Below, piece by piece: positions 54,928 through 64,000 of a DNA stretch of 64,000 bases. The stretch is from an uncultured Cedecea sp. (GTDB lineage: Bacteria; Pseudomonadota; Gammaproteobacteria; Enterobacterales; Enterobacteriaceae), in contig NZ_CANMLV010000013.1 of the NCBI RefSeq assembly GCF_947498825.1, forward strand, positions 62,001 through 126,000, written 5' to 3'. The notes beneath the pieces were generated by a model. It saw nothing but the letters and a program-made list of their open reading frames with translations, was not told the DNA's origin and ran no database searches. Position 1 is the first letter of the stretch. Each line of letters opens with the position of its first letter. The position numbers and the translations under genes were made by a program.

Positions 54928-56259
54928 ATGAGTCAATCACAATCTACGCCGGGATCAACTCCGGGGTTATTTGAGCGCGTGTTTAAATTACGTGAACATG
55001 GCACCACTGTTCGTACTGAAGTTATTGCCGGATTTACGACATTTTTAACCATGGTTTACATCGTGTTTGTAAACCCACAAATTCTTGGCGCAGCGGGAAT
55101 GGATACCCAGGCGGTCTTTGTGACCACCTGTCTGATTGCGGCGTTTGGCAGCATCCTGATGGGCGTCGTTGCCAATCTTCCGGTTGCGCTGGCGCCAGCG
55201 ATGGGACTCAATGCTTTCTTTGCCTTTGTCGTCGTTGGAGCGATGGGTATTTCCTGGCAGACAGGCATGGGGGCGATTTTTTGGGGCGCGGTAGGTTTAT
55301 TACTCCTGACCCTGTTCCGCGTGCGCTACTGGATGATAGCGAATATCCCGCTTAGCTTGCGTGTCGGGATCACCAGTGGTATTGGCCTGTTTATCGGTAT
55401 GATGGGCTTAAAAAATGCCGGTATTATTGTAGCTAACCCGGATACTCTGGTCACCATTGGTCATCTTACTTCGCATAATGTCCTGCTCGGCGCGCTTGGC
55501 TTTTTTATTATTGCTATTCTCGCTTCCCGCAATATCCACGCTGCGGTCCTGGTGTCGATTGTGGTCACCACTTTACTTGCCTGGTTACTGGGTGATGTGC
55601 AGTACCAGGGAATTGTTTCCGCACCGCCAAGTATAACCAGCGTAGTTGGGCAGGTTGATTTACTCGGTTCTCTGGACGTTAGCCTGGCTGGGGTGATTTT
55701 TGCCTTTATGCTGGTTAACCTGTTTGACTCTTCAGGCACCTTACTGGGTGTGACAGATAAAGCCGGACTGGCAGATGCGAAGGGTAAATTCCCGCGTATG
55801 AAGCAGGCGCTGTTTGTTGACAGCATCTCTTCCGTCAGCGGTGCATTTATCGGTACTTCGTCAGTCACCGCCTATATTGAGAGTTCTTCGGGTGTTTCAG
55901 TAGGAGGCCGTACAGGCCTGATGGCTGTTGTCGTCGGTCTGTTATTTCTGCTGGTGATCTTCCTCTCTCCGCTGGCCAGTATGGTTCCACCTTACGCAGC
56001 GGCAGGTGCGCTGATTTATGTGGGCGTACTGATGACTTCAAGTTTATCTCGCGTGAAATGGGACGATTTGACTGAGTCGGTGCCGGCCTTTGTGACCGCA
56101 GTAATGATGCCGTTTAGCTTCTCTATCACTGAAGGCATTGCCCTTGGTTTTATCTCTTACTGCGTGATGAAACTGGGTACCGGGCGCTTTCGTGAAATCA
56201 GCCCATGCGTGGTGGTTATTGCTTTGCTGTTTATGTTCAAAATCGCCTTTCTTGACTGA
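54928..56259 (+). CDS. adeP: Adenine permease AdeP (YieG), NCS2 family
   Basis: AdeP (443 aa, E. coli 445) is an adenine:proton symporter of the AzgA-like branch of NCS2. It begins MSQSQSTPGSTPGLFERVFK at the ATG at 54928; the open frame upstream is not homologous. Conserved blocks are ALAPAMGLNAFFAFVVVGAM, FVDSISSVSGAFIGTSSVTAY, IESSSGVSVGGRTGL and FSFSITEGIALGFISY. It converges with yieE, its usual E. coli neighbour. Confidence 0.95.
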   Translation: MSQSQSTPGSTPGLFERVFKLREHGTTVRTEVIAGFTTFLTMVYIVFVNPQILGAAGMDTQAVFVTTCLIAAFGSILMGVVANLPVALAPAMGLNAFFAFVVVGAMGISWQTGMGAIFWGAVGLLLLTLFRVRYWMIANIPLSLRVGITSGIGLFIGMMGLKNAGIIVANPDTLVTIGHLTSHNVLLGALGFFIIAILASRNIHAAVLVSIVVTTLLAWLLGDVQYQGIVSAPPSITSVVGQVDLLGSLDVSLAGVIFAFMLVNLFDSSGTLLGVTDKAGLADAKGKFPRMKQALFVDSISSVSGAFIGTSSVTAYIESSSGVSVGGRTGLMAVVVGLLFLLVIFLSPLASMVPPYAAAGALIYVGVLMTSSLSRVKWDDLTESVPAFVTAVMMPFSFSITEGIALGFISYCVMKLGTGRFREISPCVVVIALLFMFKIAFLD

Positions 56260-56392
56260 AGAACAGCAGAGCTTTTAACTTTGTCATGATTCGTGCGACT
56301 GTGAGATAAGGCGTGTCTCGCGGTCGCTGCTGAGAGTCTTGATGTGATTTTTACGTCGTTGCGGTCAATACTTTTCTCATGTTCAGGTAATT

Positions 56393-57139
56393 TCAGCCTT
56401 GCTGAGAAAATCCATGCCAGGGCACGGTGACTTCACGAGCCATATTGGTTAAACGAATTATACGTGAGCTGGGGCTTTGATAACGCGTCTGGATATCCGT
56501 GAGTCTTTGCCAGTTCTGGTCACTATCGTGAAGCCATAGCTGCAACCCCACGATGCCGGGTGTTGCAGCGCATCCCCAGACCAGAATATCCTCCACATCA
56601 CTGATGGTTTCGATATAGGGCGCATTATCCACTTTCAAACGCCCGGAAATAGGCAGTAACTGCACTGATACTTCTGGCATGTCTGCCAGCTTCAACACAC
56701 TGCGGCGCAGCGTATAGAGCTGCGAACGTGCTTCATTCGGATCCTGCTGATTATTCGCCCAGATTATCTCATTCCCACCCGCAGAATATGCCACGTCTGA
56801 TACCGATGTGGCAAAGTGACGCTGAAGGTTCATATCAAGCCCACATTGCCCTTCAGGAGTCAGTAATACCCCTGCCATATTTCCGGCATAGGCAATGTTA
56901 AAATCAGGCAAGGTCGGGTCGACAAAATGAGGGCGGCCCGAGGCTGAAAGTTTGATATCAGGCAGATGTTTAATGCCATAAAGCATGAATAACAATTCAG
57001 CCAGTAGTGAACGTGAGGCCAGATACCGCGTGCGTCGATAGGACGGCAGTTGATTAGCCCACTCGTGCGTTGCTCTTGTCAAACGCGAGGATATCGAGTG
57101 GGGAGAAGTTATTGCACCTCTTGCAAAATGCATCGCCAT
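56393..57139 (-). CDS. yieE: 4'-phosphopantetheinyl transferase superfamily protein YieE
   Basis: YieE (248 aa, E. coli 249) is a Sfp-type phosphopantetheinyl transferase homolog, probably attaching the prosthetic group to acyl carrier proteins. From the ATG at 57139 it reads MAMHFARGAITSPHSISSRL, matching E. coli MATHFARG; GGAG lies six bases upstream. The motif QCGLDMNLQRH keeps the magnesium-binding Asp, and DPNEARSQLYTLRRSVLKLA replaces the usual WxxKEA helix. Confidence 0.9.
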   Translation of the reverse strand: MAMHFARGAITSPHSISSRLTRATHEWANQLPSYRRTRYLASRSLLAELLFMLYGIKHLPDIKLSASGRPHFVDPTLPDFNIAYAGNMAGVLLTPEGQCGLDMNLQRHFATSVSDVAYSAGGNEIIWANNQQDPNEARSQLYTLRRSVLKLADMPEVSVQLLPISGRLKVDNAPYIETISDVEDILVWGCAATPGIVGLQLWLHDSDQNWQRLTDIQTRYQSPSSRIIRLTNMAREVTVPWHGFSQQG

Positions 57140-57368
57140 TTGTCGCTCCGTGATAATGGTCTGTAAACGTACAGGGATCTCACCGTTCCTGTACGGGAAT
57201 GTCTGATGAAAAACTCCCCCCGACATGAAGGCGAGAGATAATCAATTGTTCAAAATATATACGAAAGAATGACCCAGGAAATAGGTTATATGATATATCA
57301 AATCATATGGCAACCCGAATTTTCGGATATTACCCATGTGGCGTGATTAAAATTTATACTAATTTTTT

Positions 57369-57412
57369 AAAAAAAGCCAGGCATCCCATACTCAGAGTCA
57401 TGGTATGGGATG
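57369..57412 (-). terminator. Terminator after mnmE
   Basis: CATCCCATAC and GTATGGGATG form a ten-base-pair stem with an eleven-base loop, about 15 bases past the mnmE stop. On the minus strand it is followed by CCTGGCTTTTTTTAAAAAAT, so it is a good intrinsic terminator. The tna genes that follow mnmE in E. coli are absent. Confidence 0.8.
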
Positions 57413-57426
57413 GAGTATGTGGGTAT

Positions 57427-58791
57427 TCACTTACCAATACAGAAACTGGAAAAGATATGGCCCAGCAGGTCGTCAGAGGTAAACTCACCGGTAATTTCAC
57501 TCAGGCTAAGCTGCGCCTGGCGTAGCTCTTCGGCCAGCAATTCTCCGGCCATCGGGCCGAGAAGCTGCATTCTTCCCTGCTGCAAATGTTCTGCGGCTTG
57601 CTCCAGTGCCTGTAAGTGACGGCGACGGGCAAGGAAGCCTCCTTCAAGGTGGGTTTCAAAGCCCATGCTTTTCTTAAGATGGGTACGCAGAATATCCACA
57701 CCATCACCGGTTCTGGCTGACAGACGGATAAGTGAATACCCACTGACTTCTTCCAGACCTTGTGGCTCACCGGTAATATCGGCTTTGTTACGCACCACGG
57801 TAATGGGCAGATGAGCGGGTAATCTGGCGATAAAATCGGGCCAGAGAGTTGCCGGGTCGGTGGCATCGGTCGTGGTGCCGTCGACCATAAACAGTACCCG
57901 GTCAGCATGCTCTATTTCATTCCAGGCTCGTTCAATACCAATACGCTCTACTTCATCACTGGCTTCACGCAGGCCTGCGGTGTCGATAATATGCAGCGGC
58001 ATACCATCAAGGTGAATATGTTCCCGCAATACATCACGCGTGGTACCAGCAATATCGGTGACGATGGCAGCGTCACGTCCAGCCAGGGCGTTTAGCAGAC
58101 TGGATTTTCCGGCGTTAGGACGTCCGGCTATCACCACTTTCATGCCCTCGCGCAGCAAGCTACCCTGGCGGGCTTCAGCCCTGACTTCATCCAGAGAGCC
58201 CATTACTTGGTTCAGTTGTGCTTCAATTTTACCGTCGGAAAGAAAATCAATCTCCTCATCGGGGAAATCAATGGCGGCTTCCACGTAAATACGCAGATGG
58301 ATTAAGGCATCTACCAGGCTGTTTACCCTTGTTGAGAAAACCCCTTGCAGTGAATTGAGTGCCGATCGTGCAGCTTGTTCGGAGCTGGCATCGATAAGGT
58401 CGGCAATTGCCTCCGCCTGGGCGAGATCCAGCTTATCATTCAAAAATGCACGTTCAGAAAACTCACCCGGACGCGCAATACGTATTCCGGCGAGTGTCAG
58501 GATACGTTTCAATAACAGATCGAGAATAACCGGCCCGCCATGGCCTTGCAGTTCCAGAACATCCTCGCCAGTGAAAGAATTCGGCCCCGGAAACCACAGA
58601 GCGATACCCTGGTCAAGTACGCTACCATCGACATCATGGAAGGGTAAATAGTCTGCATAGCGCGGTTTAGGCAGTTTACCGAGTACTGCCCGTGCGACTT
58701 CACTGGCCAGTTGACCTGAAATACGCAGAATACCTACGCCGCCACGTCCGGGCGGCGTAGCCTGGGCGATAATAGTGTCGTTATGGCTCAT
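57427..58791 (-). CDS. mnmE: tRNA modification GTPase MnmE
   Basis: MnmE (TrmE, 454 aa as in E. coli) works with MnmG to install the 5-carboxymethylaminomethyl group at U34 of several tRNAs. The N-terminal formyl-THF domain (residues 1-118), helical domain and inserted G domain are all seen; G motifs are [26 protein letters not shown] and RNKAD, and the C-terminal catalytic FCIGK is present. ATG at 58791 gives [21 protein letters not shown] terminator separates it from yidC. Confidence 0.98.
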   Translation of the reverse strand: MSHNDTIIAQATPPGRGGVGILRISGQLASEVARAVLGKLPKPRYADYLPFHDVDGSVLDQGIALWFPGPNSFTGEDVLELQGHGGPVILDLLLKRILTLAGIRIARPGEFSERAFLNDKLDLAQAEAIADLIDASSEQAARSALNSLQGVFSTRVNSLVDALIHLRIYVEAAIDFPDEEIDFLSDGKIEAQLNQVMGSLDEVRAEARQGSLLREGMKVVIAGRPNAGKSSLLNALAGRDAAIVTDIAGTTRDVLREHIHLDGMPLHIIDTAGLREASDEVERIGIERAWNEIEHADRVLFMVDGTTTDATDPATLWPDFIARLPAHLPITVVRNKADITGEPQGLEEVSGYSLIRLSARTGDGVDILRTHLKKSMGFETHLEGGFLARRRHLQALEQAAEHLQQGRMQLLGPMAGELLAEELRQAQLSLSEITGEFTSDDLLGHIFSSFCIGK

Positions 58792-58804
58792 GATTTCTCT
58801 CAAT

Positions 58805-58830
58805 AAAAAAAGGCGGTCATTAAGACCGCC
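58805..58830 (-). terminator. Terminator between yidC and mnmE
   Basis: On the minus strand GGCGGTC-TTAAT-GACCGCC is followed by seven U. It begins about 23 bases after the yidC stop and stands 14 bases before the mnmE start, so mnmE needs read-through or its own promoter within yidC. Confidence 0.9.
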
Positions 58831-58853
58831 CTTTGTTGATATTACTTACCGTA

Positions 58854-60497
58854 TCAGGCCTTTTTCTTGTCGCGGCTATGAAGACCACGTTTTTCAAGAC
58901 CGCGATAAATCAGCTGCTGCTGCAGGATGGTCACCAGGTTACTGACGATATAGTACAACACCAGACCAGATGGGAACCACAGGAAGAACACCGTGAAGAT
59001 GACAGGCATAAAGGTCATTATCTTCTGCTGCATTGGATCTGTGACAGTCGTTGGCGACATCTTCTGAATGAAGAACATCGTAACACCCATCAGAATTGGC
59101 AGAATATAGTACGGGTCTTGCGCTGCAAGGTCATGGATCCACAGAATAAACGGAGCCTGACGCAGTTCCACTGAGCCCATCAGCATATAGTAAAGGGCAA
59201 GGAAGATAGGCATCTGGATAATCAACGGCAGACAGCCACCCAGCGGGTTAACTTTTTCCGTTTTATACAGGGCCATCATTTCCTGGCTCATACGCTGTTT
59301 GTCTTCACCCAAACGCTCACGCATTTCGGCGATTTTTGGCTGCAGCATACGCATTTTCGCCATGGAGGTGTACTGTGCTTTGGTCAGCGGGTACATGATT
59401 CCACGAACGATAAAGGTAATAACGATGATAGAGAAGCCCCAGTTACCAATAAAGGAATGGATAAACTGTAGCAACTTGAACAGCGGCTGAGAGATAAACC
59501 ACAACCAACCGTAATCGACCGTCAGGTCAAGATGCGGAGCAACCACCGCCATTTTGTCCTGAATTTCCGGACCCACCCATAACACACTTTTCAGTTCACC
59601 GGTTTGACCAGGCTGAATCAGATGTGGTGCGGATTTATAACCAATTGCCACCAGGTCGCTATTTAAGCGAGTGGTATAGAAGTTATCGGTACCTGAAATA
59701 TGTGGGATCCACGCGGTAGCAAAATATTGCTGCAACATAGCAACCCAGCCACTGGTGGTATTCACGTTCAGCAACTCACCATCAGCAATATTATCGAATT
59801 TAACTTTTTCGTATTTTGCATCAGGCGTTGAATATGCCGCGCCACGGAAAGTGTGGAGTGCAAAATTGCTGCTTCCGGTATCACGCTCTGCTGGCAGATT
59901 AACCGACTGTTTCAACTGTCCAAAGGTTGACAGTTCCAGCGGCTTCTCACCGGCGTTCTTCACGCTGTAGTCTACGTTTACCGCAAACTGCCCACGTTTC
60001 AGGGTAAAGCTCTTGGTGAATTCATTGCCCGTAGCGTCGGTAAAGGTCATTGGGACAACCAGTTCGTCCTGGCCATCAGCCAGAGCAAAGGTATCTTGAG
60101 CGACGTTATACAGAGGACGAGCACCGTTTGCTGGGTTATCCGGACCATCGCGGCCGGTCAGGCCACTTTGTGCCTGATAAACAAACTGTGGAGTCGTTTC
60201 CAGTAACTGGAAAGGCTCGGTAGAATTCAGGGTTTTCGGGTAGGTTGGCAACAACGCTTGTTCTACATCACCACCACGGGTGTTGATGGTCAGCTCAAGA
60301 ACGTCAGTTTTAACCGTAATAAGTTTTCCCTGGCCAGTGGCCAGTACACCGTCTGCGGTGCTACCTGTTGCGGTCGTCGTAGTCTGCGTGACTTGCTGAG
60401 CCTGAGGTTTAGGAGCATTGTCCTGCTCCCAGGCTTGCCAGATCATGAAAGACACGAACAACAAAGCGATGAGAAAAAGATTGCGTTGCGAATCCAT
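58854..60497 (-). CDS. yidC: Membrane protein insertase YidC
   Basis: YidC (547 aa, E. coli 548) inserts and folds inner-membrane proteins. It has the N-terminal membrane anchor ([20 protein letters not shown]), the large periplasmic domain (about 55-345) and the five-helix core with the groove arginine in [20 protein letters not shown], then [20 protein letters not shown] and the final [20 protein letters not shown]. It starts two bases after yidD. Confidence 0.98.
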   Translation of the reverse strand: MDSQRNLFLIALLFVSFMIWQAWEQDNAPKPQAQQVTQTTTTATGSTADGVLATGQGKLITVKTDVLELTINTRGGDVEQALLPTYPKTLNSTEPFQLLETTPQFVYQAQSGLTGRDGPDNPANGARPLYNVAQDTFALADGQDELVVPMTFTDATGNEFTKSFTLKRGQFAVNVDYSVKNAGEKPLELSTFGQLKQSVNLPAERDTGSSNFALHTFRGAAYSTPDAKYEKVKFDNIADGELLNVNTTSGWVAMLQQYFATAWIPHISGTDNFYTTRLNSDLVAIGYKSAPHLIQPGQTGELKSVLWVGPEIQDKMAVVAPHLDLTVDYGWLWFISQPLFKLLQFIHSFIGNWGFSIIVITFIVRGIMYPLTKAQYTSMAKMRMLQPKIAEMRERLGEDKQRMSQEMMALYKTEKVNPLGGCLPLIIQMPIFLALYYMLMGSVELRQAPFILWIHDLAAQDPYYILPILMGVTMFFIQKMSPTTVTDPMQQKIMTFMPVIFTVFFLWFPSGLVLYYIVSNLVTILQQQLIYRGLEKRGLHSRDKKKA

Positions 60498-60499
60498 CG

Positions 60500-60757
60500 T
60501 TAGTGTTCTCTGGTATCAAAAGGTCGGGGCGGAACGGGATCGTCTCCACCGGGGTTCAAAGGATGGCATTTTAGTACGCGTTTCAACGTTAACCAACTGC
60601 CTTTTAACACTCCAAACCTGCGCAATGCCTCAATTCCGTATTGAGAGCAGGTTGGTGTAAAACGACAATGCGGCCCGAGGAGCGGACTAATCAGTCGTTG
60701 ATAACCCCTAATGAGGGCTATCAGGAACCGCGAGCCTGGCGACAATGGCGGCGCCAT
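60500..60757 (-). CDS. yidD: Membrane protein insertion efficiency factor YidD
   Basis: YidD (85 aa as in E. coli) is a small membrane-associated protein that assists YidC-dependent insertion. The conserved [20 protein letters not shown] followed by CSQYGIEAL is clear, as is the end [16 protein letters not shown]. It overlaps the 3' end of rnpA by 37 bases and precedes yidC by two bases, the classical rpmH-rnpA-yidD-yidC order. Confidence 0.97.
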   Translation of the reverse strand: MAPPLSPGSRFLIALIRGYQRLISPLLGPHCRFTPTCSQYGIEALRRFGVLKGSWLTLKRVLKCHPLNPGGDDPVPPRPFDTREH

Positions 60758-61080
60758 AACTTTTCCAATGCTTCCGATAAAGCTCGGTTGTCCAGGTCGG
60801 CAACCCCTTTTTTAGCCACTACCACGAAATCCATTGCAGGCAATTCGTGCTGACGCAGACGAAAGCTTTCACGCGTTAATCGTTTAATACGATTACGTTC
60901 ATGCGCTCGTTTAACGTTTTTCTTAGCGACTGTAAGACCGATACGGGGATGCCCCAGCGAATTAAGGCGGCCGAGGATAGTGACTTGCGGCGTGCCAGCA
61001 CGAACCGGCTGCTGGAAGACGAAAGTGAAATGAGTGGGAGTTAACAAACGTAACTCCCTGGGAAAAGCGAGCTTAACCAC
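60721..61080 (-). CDS. rnpA: Ribonuclease P protein component
   Basis: RnpA (119 aa as in E. coli) is the protein subunit of RNase P, which matures tRNA 5' ends. It starts at a GTG (61080), as in E. coli, with [20 protein letters not shown]. The RNA-binding RNR motif lies in [19 protein letters not shown]. It is 16 bases downstream of rpmH and overlaps yidD. Confidence 0.97.
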   Translation of the reverse strand: MVKLAFPRELRLLTPTHFTFVFQQPVRAGTPQVTILGRLNSLGHPRIGLTVAKKNVKRAHERNRIKRLTRESFRLRQHELPAMDFVVVAKKGVADLDNRALSEALEKLWRRHCRQARGS

Positions 61081-61096
61081 TCAGGGGTTAGCTTTA

Positions 61097-61807
<711 letters not shown>

Positions 61808-63193
61808 GTGTCACTTTCGCTTTGGCAACAGTGCCTTGCCCGATTACAGGATGAGTTATCCGCCACAGAATTTAGTATGTGGATACGTCCCCTACAGGCG
61901 GAATTGAGCGATAACACGCTGGCCTTGTACGCACCAAATCGATTTGTTCTCGATTGGGTAAGAGATAAATATCTCAATAATATCAATGCATTGTTGAATG
62001 ACTTTTGCGGCGCTAATGTGCCCTTACTGCGCTTTGAAGTAGGCAGTAAGCCAGTGATTCAGCAGCCTGATAATGGGGCGGCACATGTAGCTGCACCGGC
62101 ACATGTTGCGCGTACGGCGGCCCCGGTACGCCCAAGCTGGGATAATCTTCCTGCACCGGCGGAACCGGCTTATCGTTCCAATGTTAATTTAAAACATACC
62201 TTTGATAACTTCGTTGAAGGTAAGTCAAACCAGTTGGCGCGAGCGGCAGCACGACAGGTTGCGGATAATCCGGGTGGTGCTTATAACCCGCTATTTCTCT
62301 ATGGCGGCACTGGTTTAGGTAAAACGCACTTATTGCATGCGGTGGGGAACGGGATCATCGCGCGTAAACCTAATGCCAAAGTGGTCTACATGCACTCTGA
62401 GCGTTTTGTGCAGGATATGGTTAAAGCTCTGCAGAATAATGCGATCGAGGAGTTTAAGCGTTATTACCGATCCGTGGATGCCCTGTTGATCGATGATATT
62501 CAATTCTTTGCCAATAAAGAGCGTTCCCAGGAAGAGTTTTTTCATACCTTTAACGCCCTGCTTGAAGGTAACCAACAGATAATCCTGACGTCGGATCGTT
62601 ATCCAAAAGAGATCAATGGCGTTGAAGATCGTCTTAAGTCTCGCTTTGGCTGGGGACTGACCGTTGCTATTGAACCTCCAGAACTCGAAACGCGCGTCGC
62701 CATTTTAATGAAAAAGGCGGATGAGCACGATATTCGCTTGCCTGGTGAAGTCGCATTCTTTATTGCTAAACGGCTACGATCCAACGTGCGTGAGCTCGAA
62801 GGAGCATTGAACCGTGTGATTGCTAATGCAAACTTTACCGGACGTGCAATTACCATCGACTTCGTACGTGAAGCATTGCGCGATCTGCTGGCACTCCAGG
62901 AAAAGCTGGTCACCATTGATAATATTCAGAAAACGGTGGCCGAGTATTATAAAATTAAAGTGGCCGATCTGCTGTCTAAGCGCCGCTCTCGCTCCGTGGC
63001 GCGTCCGCGTCAGATGGCAATGGCGCTGGCGAAAGAGCTGACGAACCACAGTTTACCGGAAATCGGTGATGCTTTTGGTGGACGCGATCATACTACGGTG
63101 CTGCATGCATGCCGTAAAATTGAGCAGTTGCGTGAAGAAAGCCACGATATCAAAGAAGATTTTTCCAACTTAATCAGAACACTATCATCGTGA
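61808..63193 (+). CDS. dnaA: Chromosomal replication initiator DnaA
   Basis: DnaA (461 aa, E. coli 467) melts oriC and loads the helicase. The start is GTG (61808) with GTGGAG upstream, giving the E. coli N terminus [20 protein letters not shown]. Domain II (about 85-130) is slightly shorter than in E. coli and rich in Ala and Pro. The AAA+ domain has Walker [10 protein letters not shown], Walker [10 protein letters not shown] and sensor [10 protein letters not shown]; the C-terminal DNA-binding signature is [15 protein letters not shown]. dnaN follows after four bases. Confidence 0.98.
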   Translation: MSLSLWQQCLARLQDELSATEFSMWIRPLQAELSDNTLALYAPNRFVLDWVRDKYLNNINALLNDFCGANVPLLRFEVGSKPVIQQPDNGAAHVAAPAHVARTAAPVRPSWDNLPAPAEPAYRSNVNLKHTFDNFVEGKSNQLARAAARQVADNPGGAYNPLFLYGGTGLGKTHLLHAVGNGIIARKPNAKVVYMHSERFVQDMVKALQNNAIEEFKRYYRSVDALLIDDIQFFANKERSQEEFFHTFNALLEGNQQIILTSDRYPKEINGVEDRLKSRFGWGLTVAIEPPELETRVAILMKKADEHDIRLPGEVAFFIAKRLRSNVRELEGALNRVIANANFTGRAITIDFVREALRDLLALQEKLVTIDNIQKTVAEYYKIKVADLLSKRRSRSVARPRQMAMALAKELTNHSLPEIGDAFGGRDHTTVLHACRKIEQLREESHDIKEDFSNLIRTLSS

Positions 63194-63197
63194 TCCT

Positions 63198-64000
63198 ATG
63201 AAATTTACCGTTGAACGTGAACATTTATTAAAACCACTACAGCAAGTCAGTGGCCCTCTTGGCGGCCGCCCGACACTGCCTATTCTGGGTAATTTGTTGC
63301 TACAGGTTGCCGATGATGCACTCTCTTTGACCGGTACTGATCTGGAAATGGAGATGGTGGCACGCGTATCCTTAGCCCAGCCAAATGAACCTGGGGCGAC
63401 AACCGTTCCTGCACGTAAGTTTTTCGACATTTGTCGTGGCTTACCTGAAGGGGCTGAAATTGTCGTTACGCTGGAAGGCGATCGCATGCTGATTCGTTCC
63501 GGACGCAGCCGTTTTTCGCTATCAACGCTGCCCGCCATCGATTTTCCTAACCTGGATGACTGGCAAAGTGAGGTGGAATTTAGCTTACCTCAGGCGACAA
63601 TGAAGCGTTTGATTGAGGCGACGCAATTTTCCATGGCGCACCAGGATGTACGCTATTACCTGAACGGTATGCTGTTTGAAACCGAAGGTGAAGAGTTACG
63701 TACTGTAGCAACGGACGGTCACCGTCTGGCGGTTTGTGCGATGTCGGTGGGGCAGTCATTACCCAATCATTCAGTTATTGTACCGCGTAAGGGCGTAATT
63801 GAACTGATGCGTATGCTTGATGGCGGCGAGAACCCACTGCATATCCAGATTGGTAGTAACAATATCCGTGCTCATGTCGGGAATTTTATCTTCACCTCAA
63901 AACTGGTGGATGGTCGCTTCCCGGATTACCGTCGTGTGCTGCCTAAAAATCCGGATAAACACTTGGATGCTGGCTGTGATTTACTGAAGCAGGCCTTCGC
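63198..64000 (+). CDS. dnaN: DNA polymerase III beta sliding clamp (partial, runs off the window)
   Basis: The first 267 codons of DnaN are present, beginning MKFTVEREHLLKPLQQVSGP and continuing through RPTLPILGNLLLQV, VPARKFFDICRGLPEG and VATDGHRLAVC to the window end (family length 366). The product is the ring clamp that tethers DNA polymerase III. It forms the dnaA-dnaN operon with a four-base gap. The 3' third lies outside the window. Confidence 0.97.
   Translation, partial: MKFTVEREHLLKPLQQVSGPLGGRPTLPILGNLLLQVADDALSLTGTDLEMEMVARVSLAQPNEPGATTVPARKFFDICRGLPEGAEIVVTLEGDRMLIRSGRSRFSLSTLPAIDFPNLDDWQSEVEFSLPQATMKRLIEATQFSMAHQDVRYYLNGMLFETEGEELRTVATDGHRLAVCAMSVGQSLPNHSVIVPRKGVIELMRMLDGGENPLHIQIGSNNIRAHVGNFIFTSKLVDGRFPDYRRVLPKNPDKHLDAGCDLLKQAF

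Overview
The window reads as chromosomal DNA of an enterobacterium. Most proteins look close to Escherichia coli K-12 proteins (glyQS, dppABCDF, avtA, bax, yiaF, ghrB, eptB, tag, yiaC, yiaD, yhjJ, kdgK, pdeH, yhjD, yhjC, adeP, yieE, yieH, mnmE-yidC-yidD-rnpA-rpmH, dnaA-dnaN). The genes are ordered differently from K-12, and several K-12 neighbours are absent (malS and the xyl genes between avtA and glyQ, dctA between yhjJ and yhjK, proK beside dppA, the bcs genes, tna genes next to mnmE). I recognise the family as Enterobacteriaceae-like but cannot name the genus. No tRNA, rRNA, CRISPR array or intact insertion sequence was seen. All family assignments are from memory of protein sequences, not from searches.

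Region 0.5-15 kb (all minus strand) is one functional block for nitrogen from urea: a five-gene nickel ABC importer (ynt type), the complete urease cluster ureABCEFGD, a urea channel (yut), an ammonium channel (amtB), then a Kch-type potassium channel. This gene order is the Yersinia order, not the Klebsiella ureDABCEFG order. A strong hairpin lies between ureC and ureE.

Region 15.5-31.9 kb holds avtA, an unrecognised coiled-coil gene, bax, glyQS, an AT-rich orphan gene with a small translationally coupled ORF in front, a NUDIX gene, yiaF, ghrB, the decayed end of a LysR gene, and the dppABCDF dipeptide importer. Region 32-45.5 kb holds eptB, tag-yiaC, yiaD, a yhjK (pdeK) that has lost its GGDEF domain, yhjJ, kdgK, pdeH, yhjD, the LysR gene yhjC with a divergent SDR, and yieH.

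Region 45.5-54.7 kb is the most accessory-looking part: a GalR/LacI-type regulator, a secreted alpha/beta hydrolase flanked by a repeat pair, a CodA-like deaminase, a frameshifted DUF6708-like membrane protein behind a short cysteine-containing open frame, a GNAT acetyltransferase, and a three-gene sugar catabolic operon (MFS transporter, sugar isomerase, Gfo/Idh/MocA dehydrogenase) preceded by two identical 12-bp palindromic operators. Region 54.9-64 kb is adeP, yieE, mnmE, yidC, yidD, rnpA, rpmH and the divergent dnaA-dnaN (dnaN runs off the end).

The most worthwhile items for follow-up are the C7 frameshift in the DUF6708-like gene, the GGDEF-less yhjK, the AT-rich orphan pair after glyS, the twin operators before the sugar operon, and several families of dispersed hairpin and palindromic repeats.
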